Notes: generated from the sequence alone by a model not told the origin. DNA of 64,000 bases from Gremmenia infestans (GCA_032629725.1 JAFEVB010000008.1:682001-746000), one strand, 5' to 3'; shown: positions 45,317 to 58,655, counted from the stretch's first letter. A program made the numbers and translations.

Positions 45317-45992
45317 GGGAAGGTAAGGGTGTGGGGTATGGATTTATCTAGCATGAGCATGGCGTTTGGGAAGTATTTCTGGGTAGATGAGTTGATTGGT
45401 AGTTGGAGCTTGTAGATGATACTCTTTCAGATGTGAAATGGACATCATTCCATTTGAAATATGACCTTCCAATTGTTTGCCTTGAGGCTGTGAGCTTGCC
45501 TCCTACCATTGACAATTTCGTCCTAGAATCTTTCAAGTCTGCCAGCTAGTCGACGACAGCCAGATCGGCATGTGGAACTCGTCTTATTACCCTGAACTAG
45601 CCATGCGAATGTAAGAATATTCCAATGCCTTGATAAGCGTATCAAGCCCATTATCTTGTCTGAACATTACGGATGAGCCGCTCTGGAGGGCCTTAAGTTG
45701 TAGTGAGACGATAGACAAAGCTTATAACTCTCACATTTCTTGCGCCATCTTTCCTATAACTTTGTATTTGCATGATCTATCTCCGTGAAACATTCCGAAC
45801 AGAAATAGTCCAACCCCACACTAGTTTGCTGTAGGCAGTCACACGGCGTCACTAAGCCCAATGTTGAAAGATGGGCAATGAAAGGCGGGCTCTATTACGA
45901 GCATACCGAGAAAATGCAGCAAATGTGCGTCGTTCTACTAACCAGCATCTTTATGAAAAAATCCATCCCCTCCCCTTTCACGCTCTCTCACC
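45317..45992. other. Intergenic between convergent genes
   Basis: 3' flanks of the RING and cytochrome b5 genes. Nothing else visible. Confidence 0.5.
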
Positions 45993-46736
45993 TCAAGCCT
46001 TGCTCTGCTGGCTCTCTATGTACTTGTATGCACCGAAAGCCGCAGCACCACCGAGAAGAATGATAGCGTAGAGACCCACCCCCAATCCGGTAGCTGATTG
46101 TGTCGATGAGATAGTGGTCGCGGCTGCTGCCTTAGGCTTTGGGTCTCCCGGCTAAACAGATGGTGGTTAGTATTTTGGTTTCAGAAGCTGTGGTTTATAT
46201 GAGGTGGTATTACCTGGCGCTTCAAGGTTCCGATCAACAGACCCTCCAAGATCTCTCGTGCCTCGTCGCTGTGTCCGACATCTTCGAATGCCTCAGTTGC
46301 GTCTAGTCCACCAACATCTAGAAGGACTTCTTCTCCACCACTGCAAACAAGTTAGTAAGGTGCTTTAAAGATTTTCCTTGAGGTAGAGAGAGGTAAGGTA
46401 TAAGAATGGGATGCATAGGGGGGCCATTTCTACAAGGCGTCCTCGTCGACAGCTTGGCCCGCAGCTCTCGCGATAGGCAATTATCCATTCGCAGATGCTA
46501 TCAAACCCACCCGCAGGTACATTTGTCATCTTCAGGAACTTCTCCGACCGCCGCGAAAGGTGGCCGTATCTGCCCGCCCACCCACCTGTTGTATTGCAAC
46601 CTCAAGACGAAATGTAGACTTACGGATGCTCGTCAACGAAACTGCTAGAGTTGTAGACCTTATCGTGGATCACTAAGTAGAGATCCTTCTTGCTTGCATG
46701 CTCAGCGACTTGAGCGTAGGTGAGTTCTGCAGACAT
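45993..46736 (-). CDS. Cytochrome b5, tail-anchored
   Basis: 132 residues from exons 46736-46624, 46340-46214 and 46151-45993 (introns of 283 and 62 nt). Haem ligands are His37 in the DEHPGGEE motif and His61 in DVGHSDEARE; the fold is complete from MSAELTYAQVAEHASKKDLY. A Pro/Ala/Thr-rich linker and one membrane helix at the C-terminus (about residues 102-122, GLGVGLYAIILLGGAAAFGA) anchor it in the ER membrane facing the cytosol. It passes electrons to sterol, fatty-acid and sphingolipid desaturases or hydroxylases and to P450s. The short polar tail ESQQSKA follows the helix. Length is typical. Confidence 0.94.
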
Positions 46737-47454
46737 GGCGGCGGCCTGGATTCTTTATCTCCTTTCGGCAATTTCGAATCGTAAGAGTCTCGAAGATGGC
46801 GTTTAAAGCACAATTACAGACGTGCGTGGGTTGGAAGAGACTGATGGGGGGAGACGGACAATTGGGAGACTGGAGGTTGTATGTAACGTTGGTGGGAATC
46901 GAGACAAGTTTACAATCAATCTGTTGAAGGATATCCCGAGCTTTCTGTCCGAATCTATGCCGCTGCTCTGAACCCACCGAAGCGCTATTCAAATTCAGGT
47001 TAACACTCGCTCCACTTATCAGGTCAGCAAAAGACACTCCTTTCCTATTGGCTACTTGTCACAAAGCAGGAAGCTATTTTATTTCCTACTCTGGAATAAT
47101 AAGCTGAGCCTTAACCTTAACTCATCCCCGCCAATCCCCGCTCGATATTGCTATTTTCAGGTAATGGACAAAACATGGAAGAAATTCAATCTGGTTGTAG
47201 TCAGACGATGTTTTTTATCTTATAAAGAACTGAACCACCACGAAGCATTCGGAATCTCCTGGCTCCGATGTTTGTTCGTACGGTACACCGAAAAACCTAC
47301 CCTGTATATACCAATGCATCGCATCTGCTGCACAACCCCGGAAAATGAGACCATCCGACTCCGTGTGATACGTATAACAACCTGTGGTTTGGAAGTCCAC
47401 CCATGTTATTTGTAGAAACACCTAACTACTCTACTACTGTAGCCTCGCACTCGT
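46737..47454. other. Intergenic: cytochrome b5 promoter and capping-protein 3' flank
   Basis: A 119-codon rightward frame at 47056-47415 has no motif and is not accepted. Nothing else is visible. Confidence 0.5.
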
Positions 47455-48577
47455 TTACCGTTTTGAACTCCCGCCTCCTATATCTTGCCCCAGTCTATAC
47501 CCCGCAATCTTGTCCCACTCAATCTTTTGCCTAGTGATTGGTAATTGCCTCCTCAACCCCTTGAACGCTCCCTCACTCAAGTTATTAAAACCCTTGTTGA
47601 TTTCCTCTTGATACTTCTTTTCCGCAACCGTGATTTCCCTGATGATTGTGCTGGCAGATGCCGAGGACACTGACGCTGAAACTGGCTTCGTGGTTAAGAG
47701 CCGAACATTTCCGTCTTCGTAGTAGTGTACGTCGACTTTGATGCTACCAGTGAGAGATGAAGATGAGGGCGAGAAGATGTAGAGTGAACGCCAACGGCCA
47801 TTCCTGCTTGTATCAGCTATGAAGCGTCTTTTTGTAAGGCCCGGCTCACCAGAAGTTGTTCGGGCTGTACTTGTTGGCAACCACCACTGCGGCAATCTTA
47901 GAGTCGTCTTCAATAGGATATACACCATATGAGGCACTAGGGTAGTGTTCTTTGACGTGGGTGCTGAGGCTCTTCAAAAGGGATTTCCTGCCGGACTTAT
48001 CAGCTTCGGTCATGCTGCATATTGTCATTGAACGCACACAAGATCTGACTGGCTGCTTTCTAAAACATGGCTTTGGACGCCGCTTGCTTTCTGGTCTTAT
48101 CAGCAACTATATACCATCGCAAGCCCTGGGCATATACCTGTGTGCTGTGATCGAAAACGAAGCTGGATGAGCTCTCAACATCGTAGTATTTTCCGTCTCC
48201 GAGAGAATTGTACGAGCTGACTATGACCTGTTGTATTCTATCAGCGCCCTTCTATTCCACAGCTCCGCGAAAGACAACCGACATTTTGGCTGCTTCCAGG
48301 CAGCTTGACAGTTGCGAACTGTTCCTCGTTGTATTTCTCGAATGCGGGTCCAAGCTGGGAGGCAAGACCAGGGGTATCGATTGTAAGAGCTTTGATGTCT
48401 AGACAAATAGCTTCAGCAAAGAGTTCGAGAATCGCAGGAGGAAGTAGTACCGGCAATAACATCTGCAAGCTAGAAAGAGATCAGTCGGTGCCATTTCCCG
48501 GAGATCGTTTGTTGACTTACCTCTCCTGGAGGGGCTCCTTCCACAAATGAGGAGACTGTGGCTAATGGGGACGCCAT
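47455..48577 (-). CDS. CAP1: F-actin-capping protein subunit alpha
   Basis: 273 residues from seven exons: 48577-48521, 48469-48451, 48398-48283, 48227-48138, 48090-48038, 47987-47850 and 47803-47455; phases agree throughout. Landmarks are SSFVEGAPPGELADVIADIK, VIVSSYNSLGDGKYYDVESS, HYPSASYGVYPIEDD, NKYSPNNFWNGRWRSLY, SIKVDVHYYEDGNVRL and the C-terminal FNNLSEGAFKGLRRQLPITR that binds actin. With the beta subunit it caps filament barbed ends at cortical patches. Exon 2 is a 19-nt microexon. Length fits fungal Cap1. Confidence 0.93.
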
Positions 48578-49262
48578 CGCAAAGAAATTCAAAAGGGAAA
48601 TACACTTCGCGACTACCTCGTGAAGCTCCGGTATGAGCCTCTGCTGCGATCCTGAGGGAGGAGACAAGCCCAATGCGTGTACCTTCTAAAGCGTCTTAAA
48701 CCCCTCGATTGTGGCTGAGACTGCGATGTGGCTTAATTCACGTGACCATATTCACTCTTTATCTTATTCACTAGCACAAAGTGTTAATTAGACTCTTGAC
48801 TTGATATGAACATTATGTTCTGAAACTTGTTTGGTAGGATGGTGCAGCCTGAAATCATTGTAATGTCTCGTGGCGTGGCGTGGCTAATAAGTGGCAGCAG
48901 GGAGGGCTTGCTATTTACATTACATTAAGATGTTCTACGCCAAGTGGCAGATCGTAAATCTATTGCCAGTGTAGAGGGGATAATATTTCTAAGCTTGCGG
49001 AGAGGTGGCATTGAAGCCATTCACTCTAGAAGGTATCATAGTGCTACGACTTCACGCTGCAGTCATCTGCAGTTGGTCCTTCCCTTCGCCTATCCAATGC
49101 AATAAGTTCTGTCTTTTCTAATATGCTTTGTTTGTAATGGGTTGTGATAGCTAGGCTATCTAATCTCTGAACAATGCTTACTTAGTTCAATACTCTACCG
49201 CCTTCTTTATTTTATCATACACCCCTACTCAAAGTTAGTTATTCGTTTTTCGCATGTCTCGT
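48578..49262. promoter_or_regulatory. Promoter of the capping-protein gene
   Basis: Contains a CACGTG E-box at 48739-48744, about 160 nt upstream of the start. The rest is A+T-rich with no gene; its left-hand neighbour in transcription (BCKDHB) ends at 49263. Confidence 0.5.
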
Positions 49263-50487
49263 TCAACACTTACTCGCAACATCTGGGATATTAAACCTCT
49301 CAAACAATAATCCCATATGTATACTCCACCCGGCCACCCGCATCACAGGTGCTTCAAGCCGGAGAAAGGTCTCTTTATCCTCCTGAATACTCGCGGCGAC
49401 TTCAGCTCCTATGCCAGCATTGACCATGCTCTCATGGACCACCAGACACCTGCCAGTCTTTTGTACACTCTTCAGCACACATTCTTTATCCCAAGGATAT
49501 ACTGTGCGAAGGTCAATCAGCTCTATGCTGATGCCGAAATCTTTCTCTGCCTTCTCGATGGCTGCGCTGCAGGTGTAAAGAGGGTGGCCGTAAGAAACAA
49601 CAGTGAGATCCTTTCCTTCCTTCAAGATTTCGGCCTTTGATAATGGAAGGGTGTACGATGCAGTTGGAACCTGTTCAACTGCAGCTCGATACAATGCTTT
49701 TGGTTCCATGAAGACACAAGGATCGCCACTTGCTATCGCGGAAAGTAGCAAGCCCTTAGCTTGGATGGGAGATCTAGGCATTATGACTCGTAGACCAGGG
49801 ATGTGTGTGAACAGACTTTCGGGAGACTGAGAATGATATCTACGTACCATTAGTGACGTCCGCGTATAATATCGCCTAGACTCACAGAGCTCCATGCCCG
49901 ACACCACCACATGGCATTCGAACCGTCAGTCCTCCAACATGCCTTCCCTCAGCACCATCTCTATATCTAAACTTCGCAGCTTCATTAACCAATTGATCAA
50001 AAGCCGGATACACATAATCCGCAAACTGAATTTCAGCCACAGCCTTCATCCCTTCCGCAGCAGCACCAATCGCAAATCCTACAATACCCTGTTCACTCAA
50101 TGGTGTATTGAAAACTCTCTCACTCCCATAGTTCTCTGCAAGCTTCATACTGCATCGAAAGACCCCACCAAAAGCAACATCTTCGCCGAAGAGTATAACC
50201 GAATCGTCCTCAGCTAGAGAAAGGGAGAGAGCATCGTTGATCGATTGAAAGAGGTTCATTCGCTTTGTAGTTCCATTCCGTACTTCGGGAGAGAGTTCAG
50301 GGTTCTGTAGAGCAGATTGGGAACTGTGGGCGAGAAGCGGGGTTGTGGAGTAGTCTGTGGGGATGTTCAGGCGGGCATTTGGAGGAAGTGTTGAGTAGAG
50401 ACGGGGCATTTGTGTCATCAAAACATTGTTGATGAGAGGTTTTGAGGAGGTTATCCCTCGTCCATACATTCTAGCTATTAACGGCAT
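49263..50487 (-). CDS. Branched-chain 2-oxoacid dehydrogenase E1 beta subunit
   Basis: 392 residues from exons 50487-49886 and 49839-49263 (47-nt intron, GTGAGT...CACTAAT...GTAG). The N-terminus is a mitochondrial presequence (MPLIARMYGRGITSSKPLIN). The TPP-domain core MNLFQSINDALSLSLAEDDS, ILFGEDVAFGGVFRC, FNTPLSEQGIVGFAIGAAAE and GHGALYHSQSPESLF is diagnostic of BCKDHB rather than pyruvate dehydrogenase E1 beta, and the C-terminal transketolase domain (LIDLRTVYPWDKE) is complete. It decarboxylates ketoacids from Leu, Ile and Val as alpha2beta2 with E1 alpha. Another ATG at 50505 would add six residues. Divergent from the GH5 gene, 510 nt between starts. Confidence 0.92.
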
Positions 50488-50997
50488 GTTGTGTATGTCG
50501 CACAACAGAATACAAGAAGGTATTCATGGTTGATGGTTGTAGGTTGAATTGAGGGGTGTTAGAAGGTCATGCATAGCCGATGCTACCCGCCCTGCCATCT
50601 TATCTGGAGATGAGCATTTTAAGTCTCATGCAAAATTCGAAAAAGTCAAGAAAGAGAGGGAAAAAAGAGACAAAAGGAAGAAATCTGAAAAATTCACAAT
50701 GGACTATTGTGAAACGGCAAATTTCGGCGGTCTCAAAATCTATCTACTGAGTATGCTGGGACATCATATACGCATCCACATGGTGTGTCGCTTTTCAGGA
50801 TATTGACTCGGCGATAGTTGCCCCGCCAACGTTTGAAAGTAAATTCAAGTGGATGCATCTAGAAAGACACGCAATGGCGTCGTCAATGCCAGCAAGCCAT
50901 TCAGGTTCTTGTACAATATTCATGTTTCTTATTTATAGCGAATTGTTTTGAAATTTAGACGCAAAGCACAGTTCGCCGAATAGCGACAGCGAAAGAT
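50488..50997. promoter_or_regulatory. Bidirectional promoter BCKDHB / GH5 glucanase
   Basis: 510 nt between divergent starts. Purine-rich AAAAGTCAAGAAAGAGAGGG on the + strand lies in the middle (about 50638-50680). Nothing else recognised. Confidence 0.5.
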
Positions 50998-53069
50998 ATG
51001 GCTCCTCGAGAATCGCCGCGTCCACCACGAAAACGCCATCGCCATCACAATGACAAAAGGAGGTCGCAGGGTGGGACGCCGAGGAGATCGAGACATGAAG
51101 CAACATCTTCTCATCCAGACTCACAGGCATTATCTGCAGATTCGTTAGCAAAGCTCAATCAACTCAATCAACGGCAGAGAACAGAACCTCAAGAAGTTAC
51201 ACCGAAGAAAACAAGGCGGAAACGAGAAAGAGAAGTAGTTGATGAACAAATTGTGGTGGAGAGGAGTAGGAAACAACATAAGAGAAAAAAGCGGAGGGTA
51301 GTCAGTGGAGCTCTACTGGAAGAAGGAAACGGAGAGAAGCTGAGAGGATTGAGAGGTGGGGCCAGGTCAGAAGAGCAGTACCAAGAGGCAGGAAATCGAA
51401 AAAAGAAGTTCTGTAGGTCAACATCCTACTGTAAAAGTCGTGACAGGATACTAATTTGTCAAAAGGGATAATTGGTGTGGTTGCTTTGGTGGTATTGATC
51501 ATTATAATTGTTGTCGCCGTGGTGGTGAGCAAGAAGAAGAGTGGAGGAAGCTCAAACTCGAGCTCAAATTCAACAAGCGAAGCCGGTAAACCATCGAACT
51601 CGAATCTCAACGGAATTGACGAGTCGAGTATTCCGGCTGGGGCGAAAGGGACAGACCTTGACCCATTTTCTTGGTATGATACGACAGACTTCAATGTCAC
51701 TTATACAAATGAGACGGTGGGAGATCTTCCAATCATGGGGTTGAATTCTACTTGGGATGATTCGACGACTGCAAATCCAAATGTTCCAGCAATTGGATCT
51801 GCTTGGGGATCATACGAAGATAGGCCAGCGCGAGGGGTGAATATTGGAGGATGGCTTTCTCTGGAACCTTTCATCACTCCATCACTCTTCAGCGGCGGTA
51901 TTGTTGATGAATACACCTTGACTCAATCGCTAGGAACAAATGCAAAAGCAACTCTGGAAAAGCATTACGCTACCTTTGTGAGCGAGCAAACGTTCAAAGA
52001 TATAGCTGATGCTGGGCTTGATCATGTACGAATACCATTTTCGTACTGGGCTGTGGTCACCTACGACGGTGATCCATATGTCTACAGGACTTCTTGGAGA
52101 TACTTGTTACGCGGCATTGAGTGGGCGCGGAAATATGGACTTCGGATCAATTTGGATGTTCATGGACTACCTGGCAGCCAGAATGGATGGAATCATAGCG
52201 GGCGTTTAGGACCCATTGGATGGCTAAATGGTACAGATGGCACTCTTAATGCACAAAGATCACTCGACCTCCACGACCGACTCTCAAAATTCTTTGCCCA
52301 GGATCGTTACAAGAACATCATCGCCTTCTACGGTTTGTGTAATGAGCCAAAAATGACCGCTCTCAAGACCTCAGACGTGTTAGATTGGACCACCAGCGCT
52401 TTCACCACAGTCCGCAATAACGGCATTGACGCCTATGTCGTCTTTGGCGACGGCTTCATGGGCCTCGCTAATTGGCAGGGCAAATTACAAGGCAACAGCG
52501 GCCTAATCCTTGATGTACACCAATATGTAATTTTCAATGCGGATCAGATAGCCTACAACCACAACAAGAAAGTCACCTATGTCTGCAGCGATACTGGTGG
52601 CGGATGGATCCAGCAGTCTGAGCAGAGCATGAATGTCGCCACTGGTTTTGGGCCCACCATCTTCGCTGAATGGTCGCAAGCCGACACAGACTGCGCACCA
52701 AACTTGAACAATGTTGGCGCCGGCACTCGCTGGGAAGGAAACTACGACATCGGCGATTCGAGCACCACAGTATCGTCTCCTGACTGCCCCACTAAGAACT
52801 CTCAGTGCTCGTGTGACAGCGCGAACGCGGATCCAAGTACGTATAGTGATACGTACAAGCAATTCTTACAGATGTTTGCCGAGGCGCAAATGGCGAGTTT
52901 TGAGAAGGGTTGGGGATGGTTCTACTGGACTTGGGTTACAGAGGATGCGACGCAGTGGAGTTATCAATTGGGTATGGCAGCTGGTATACTGCCTAAGAAA
53001 GCGTATGCGCCTGATTTCAACTGTTCTTCAACCGTCCCGAGTTTTTCGGGCTTGCTGGAGACTTATTGA
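50998..53069 (+). CDS. Membrane-anchored exo-beta-1,3-glucanase, GH5 (ExgD-like)
   Basis: 672 residues from exons 50998-51412 and 51466-53069 (53-nt intron, GTAGGT...ATACTAAT...AAAAG). A very basic cytosolic tail of about 138 residues (MAPRESPRPPRKRHRHHNDK) precedes one signal-anchor helix (IIGVVALVVLIIIIVVAVVV). A Ser/Asn-rich stalk follows, then the GH5_9 catalytic domain: RGVNIGGWLSLEPFITPSLF, HVRIPFSYWAVV, LDVHGLPGSQNGWNHSGR, acid/base Glu in FYGLCNEPK and nucleophile Glu in IFAEWSQADTDC. It trims glucose from beta-1,3-glucan in the wall. The topology (N in, catalytic domain out) is that of ExgD. Several N-glycosylation sites lie in the stalk. Confidence 0.93.
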
Positions 53070-54033
53070 CGAAGGTTGGTATATATGATGAATTGAATGC
53101 GATGTAAAAATTGATGTTTAGGTCTAAATAAGGGGATAGGTATGGCAGCTAGATGGCGTTTGGGAATCAAGGAGTTCTGTTGGATAATCATGTGGCTAGC
53201 TATTTAAATCAAATACTGCTTCGGCTTCTTACGAAAATTAATGATTCTATATCAGTATGAGACAAACATCATACCCCTGAATTAGCTACTCTCATTGCTA
53301 TGGCATATATACATATGGCTTTACAGCAGGCATCTTTGTTTCGAAGAACGCTCCCCTTTTCGCATCGCTTAACCCCATTCTCCGCTTTTCTCGCATCGCC
53401 TTATCCGTCGTATCTTTGCTTATAAATTTGCCCGAGCAATTTACAGCTTTTCTTTCCTCTCTCTCAGATGATGCAAGGTTCTTGGATTTACAGAGAGCTA
53501 CTTGACGCAGACTATATGCGCAATGGAAAAAGGCGCCTACTCCGTATAGGCGGTTAGAAGAGAGTTTCTGTGCCGCTAAGGTAAAAAGTGGCCTGTGCAC
53601 TTCCAAATTTGGCTTTATATCGCTTCAAATATTTTTGTTGTCTGATTGGATCCATATTACATTTTGAATTTAGACTCGTTTAATCCGCAACTCTTCGAAG
53701 ATTTTCACAAGTCCTAATAACGATCTACAATTTGTAGGTTTACTGGAACTTGACTTTCTATTTATATATATGCTTAGCCCCTAAAGTCTTGGCAGCTTGC
53801 GGCACAGTTTGTGATGGCAGGACATGATTTGACGTCTTGTACGAGCTGGCTTATGTAGCCGCCACCGTTCAAGCAATGCTCCTTTGAATAAGGCTGCACC
53901 GAGCTACCTTGAATATATCTTTACTGAATCTACACATCTCGTCGGTTGTTCGTGGATGATTGATAATCAGAGACGGAACAGGACCATAACATAACCAGAT
54001 TGCGCTGGTTCAAACAGTTCAAACAGTTCAAAC
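53070..54033. other. Intergenic; 9-bp repeat abuts next start codon
   Basis: No supported gene. At 54008-54033 the unit AGTTCAAAC, or its close variant, is repeated three times and ends exactly at the next gene's ATG. The rest is A+T-rich. Confidence 0.6.
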
Positions 54034-57000
54034 ATGCCCGGCATGGAGAGATTATCACGACGACCGCTATCAGCACCAGCTCCTACCGATGTTTCTTTAC
54101 TCGACCATTCAAGCCAAATGTACAAGAGTATTCCCACCAGCAACATTGAAATGCATCCTATATCGGACGACGATGGCCCCGGCACCAGTCCATCCGGTGT
54201 GTCTGGCTACCAAGTGTCGAGGGAATGGAAGCCTACAATGCTGCGCAGAGGCCCGGGTATGCTCCTGGTTTTGTCGTGTGCGGCACTCGTAGGCCTGCTC
54301 GAGGGTTTCGACGTTATTGCTCGTCACCGTCGAGGCTTCGATGCGGAAAATAAGACTTCGGTCCGTTTGGCCCGCTACCTTCCTACTGTCGCTGTGATTA
54401 TGCTTGGATTTGCCTGGAAATCGCTTGTTCAAGATCTCAAACTTGTTACACCATTTTCAGCCATGTCATCAAATTGGACAGAGTCACGGAAATCGGTATT
54501 GCTGGACTACGTCGATCCTCTTGAACCCAGATCCGTTTGGACCTCCTTTAATTATCGGCATTGGGCCATGTCCCTCAGCCTATTAGTTGGTCTACTCTGC
54601 GGAATTCTGGTACCATGTAAGGATATCTATCTACACCCATTTATCCCTGCATGATGAAATTTCGCAGACAAACTCAATTTGGGTTTGGTATATCACTAAC
54701 GCACAGTCTTCCAGTGGCAAATTCTTTGACTTTCGTCAGTCTTTATATGCCAGTAAACCGACATACTACTATCACTCAAAATTCGCGGTTTTCATTACCT
54801 GGGGCTTTATCAGATAACAACGGTACTCTAACCATACCTTGGACCTACCAAGGAAGTCAACCCTACGCAGCAGTAACTTCTTCTCGGCAACCTAATGGGA
54901 AAAATGCTCCGTGGACTTCCGATGATTTTGCATTTGAATCTTTCGATATCGTGCCCTGGTCAAAAGCAAATACCACCATCTCCGCGACGGTACAGGCATT
55001 CAATGCTACTTTTGAATGCTCCAGGATGGCTTTACATCTCTCCAACACATCAACAGGGTTTTACTTGTACGCTAACCAAGATGACCTCTCCAAAGCACAA
55101 TGCCACTCGCCATTTAATCTGGCGATCCCAGAAGCCAATAGCAATATCACATCAGATCTAGGCTTCCTGAATGTTACCGACTGCTCTGAGGATGGTACGG
55201 ATATACGAATGCTTGCCACGGTGGTCGTCAATCCTCCAGATTATACGGTTCTCTACGAAAACCACAAAGCGAACACAACAGCTGCCACTCTTTTATGTAA
55301 GCCGCATTATTTCAGTTATGACGCCGAAATTCGCGCGAATGGAACTACCGGTGACATCTTGGATTTCAATATATCTAAAGAGGCCCCACAAAGTGTAAAT
55401 ATCAGTACAACCCTTCCAGTCATTCTTACTTATCTAAACAATCCTCGTAAGTAGAGAGCTCCGGGTACGTACCTACATTTCTGAGGTCATAAGCTGACTT
55501 TCAAGTACGCTAGTGGATGAGAGTTCCCAGTCAGCATACGTGCTTGTTAAAAATGGTCCATATGCTAGCTTTCAGGTGCCACAAGCAACATTCAAGAATT
55601 ACACATATTATGCGTCAGGATATATTTCATCTGGGACCTCGAGCATGGACCCTTTTTTTGAGCAATTATTTAGTTCCGGCCGTACTGCTTCGGAGTATAT
55701 TGCTAATCCCCTTCTCTTCGAGTCAGAGATGTCAGTTCTTGGAAACACCCTCTTGACACAGATCGTCAGTTCGTTTGCGAGGGCGAACGTCTCACTTCCG
55801 CTAGATGGGTATGTCACTCTGCATGAGTCAAGACTTCTTGTTAGAGCTGGTGCATTGAGGGCCATGCAAGGCATTGTTGCATTCATGGGAATTGTTGTTA
55901 TTCTATGTTGTACGGTCTTGCGGCCACAAACTCGACTAACCGAAGACCCCGGTAACCTTGCGGCGATATCAGTAATTCTCAGTACCTCGGAAACTTCGAT
56001 AGAGAGGAAACTTGCAAAGGAAGTTATGTCAGGCACACTTGCATCGAAAGAAGCATTGGATGGCTCACAGTGGCTGCTGTCGCATTCTGAGAGCGGGCAT
56101 GCTGTAATTCAATCGGCAGACACTAGGGAAGGGCAACTTAGTGGGGCTCAAGAGGTCAGTCTTTTTCTTCTGGTAAAGTCCAACAAGTGCATGTGAACGC
56201 AAGACGGCACTTCTCTACCATCTCAATAGCGGCAGATGAGAAGAGGTCTTACATACAGTGGCTAGAGAGCGACCCTGGTTATTAGTGTACCGCTTGTAAT
56301 ACCTACAGCCAAGCCTTTGCTTGCCCCGTAACTATGGTGGCTTTTATTACGAATCCTGAGATTCAAATCAAGTCAGAGCTGACGTTTGTGATCAGGAGAA
56401 GCTACGGGAAGACGTAAAGCCAGAAGGTTATCAGCCATTTGCATTTCGTCTATACGCTATGATTATGCTAGCGGCGGCGATTTGTGCGGTCATCATTAGC
56501 CTCGCTGTTCTGTTGAGATTCTCTAGAGAAACAGGTGGATTTGTGGCATCAACATCGGGTGTATCAGCGGCATGGTCGTTCATTCCCTCTTTGATTCTCG
56601 TGCTCCTTGGATACTGGTAGGCATATTCTCTACCGGAATGTCGATTCCCTATGGGAGCTGAGGGGCCTCGGAGCTGTTTCAAGAGCCCATATGCAATCTC
56701 CCGTTACAGCTCTCAAACTCTGCGGCCCTAAAATATTTAACCTTTAACTATGCTAATTGGTTGGGATAGGCTTGCAAGTGTTTACGGCGTTCTACAAACG
56801 ATGACTCCATATCTTGCTTTACGAAACCCTTCTGGATCTAGGACCCTTCAATCAAGCAACCACAGCTCCGTTTTGTTAACACCAATCTATGCAATTCTCC
56901 GCTTTGGAAGCGTTGCTCTAGCAGTAAGCTCGATTATTGCTGTTTCTTTCCCGGCAGTCAAAATCTTAGCTGCAGGTTTATACGTAACGACGGGCTCTAC

Positions 57001-58655
57001 TGTGCTACACCAAGTCCAAGCGACGATCGACACCAGCATTACAGACAGGTTCGAGGCTATGTATGACGAATTTCCCGCGGTAACTAGTGTAACCGATGAT
57101 AGCGATAGAATTACAGCACAGGTCGATTCGATGGTTAAGCAAGCGTCGGATTTCGCTGAGTGGATTACAATTCCAGATTTCGGGGTGTTACCAAGAGCCG
57201 GCACTCTAGACAATCTTGTGTTCAGCAACTTGACGCAGTTAACCTCGAAATACGACACACACGACACGGCCGGGGACATGGTTGTCTTGAGGATCCCAGC
57301 CATCGCCGTCAATGTGACCTGCTCAGCATGTAAGTAAAACCTTTGTTTGTATCGCTTCCTCAATAGGGCTGTGTTACTACTCCCAAAATATGTTCTATCC
57401 TTCTCGATTCTTGCGATTTACAAGAAATCAAACATGGTACTAATTTGTCGTAGTGGGACCGGAGAATTTTGCCACTTGGGTCACAGACGAAAGTTCGAGC
57501 GGGGCGAACTACACCACATTTGACTTCACCACAAAGTGCCAAACTTCGGCCTGTAATAACTCGGTCGATAATGTCAGTCTTGGTTTTGGCTCCCTAGGTA
57601 ATGCATGGCAAAAGTCTGGATATAAAGGGTCTACAAGCTCTGGCTCTACTGTCTCTCACCGTTATCAAGGGGCTGCGTCGGTCGGAGGTTTAGTCAAACT
57701 TGGAAATCTCACTGCATTCGACACACCCTATTTACTTACGCTCGGAGATTTCCCCACTTTCAACGATCCATTTGTCAACCTGACAAAGATTTCAAATACA
57801 TCGACTCTACTTCTGCCTGGAATGTTCAATGCAACCGTATCACTACAACAAGTAGCAGTCGTTTGCAACAAGGCTTTCTGGGAGGTTGATGTCGACGTCG
57901 AAATCACTAGAAGTGTCAAATCTGGCGTTGGCGGCACCACAATTCTACCATGGAGTATTTCCGGGTACGACAAGGGGTCTATTGAGTACAAACGACAGTA
58001 CAGAAATGCCACGCCACCATGGGCATACCCAAAACAGACTATCCGAAGCCAATATAACGCCGACGAAGATAGCTTGATCAACAGCGACGCGCTATGGCCC
58101 ACGCCGCCCAAGAGCACCAATGTCTACGAGCTCCTAGCCGCTTACCAACAGTTCCATGTCGGCAATCTCAGCGGGCTCATGGACCCTGCACAATTAGCTA
58201 CGGCTGTAGAAAACGTCTGGACGTCATACGCTGCGCAGATGCTCACAGAACTGCGGCCCCACGCGTTGGCAAATGCATCAGCAAGCAGTACGCAGATTAT
58301 GTCTGGCAAGCTATATACTCCTGTAATGCGCATCAAACAGGACACTAGTATCACGGTTGCAGTTTGTACGCTGCTTTTCTTGATGCTAGGCGGCTTGGTT
58401 TACATCTTTGTCACCTTTCAGCGGGAGAGCTTGATGGCGAGGCCGCCGAGCAGTATCGCGGCACAGATGTCGCTGCTAGCCGGCAGCGAGTTGGTGAAAC
58501 AGTTGAGACAGGATGGGGTTCGCTCTGTCGCTGAGGCGGGCTTGTGGCGGGAGAGGTTCCGCTTAGGGTGGTGGCCGGGACACGATGCGTCTACTGGGGA
58601 AGCGACATGGAGGTGGGGTATCGATGTTGTTAGGGACGAAAAGCCGCCCCGGTGA
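54034..58655 (+). CDS. Large multi-pass membrane protein, DUF3433 type
   Basis: 1312 residues from six exons: 54034-54616, 54715-55446, 55514-56154, 56396-56616, 56770-57329 and 57454-58655; phases agree. The pattern is duplicated: two units each with membrane helices flanking a large extracellular, N-glycosylated region. Helices include MLLVLSCAALVGLLEGF, HWAMSLSLLVGLLCGILVP, GIVAFMGIVVILCCTVL, YAMIMLAAAICAVIISLAVL, VALAVSSIIAVSFPAV and TVAVCTLLFLMLGGLVYIF. The segment REDVKPEGYQPFAFRLYA before the second unit is typical of fungal DUF3433 proteins. Their function is unknown; a surface or transport role is inference. A short soluble N-terminus precedes the first helix. Confidence 0.88.

Noticed and set aside
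47056..47415. 119-codon rightward frame
   Set aside because: No motif; sits in the 3' flank and promoter between two well-supported leftward genes.
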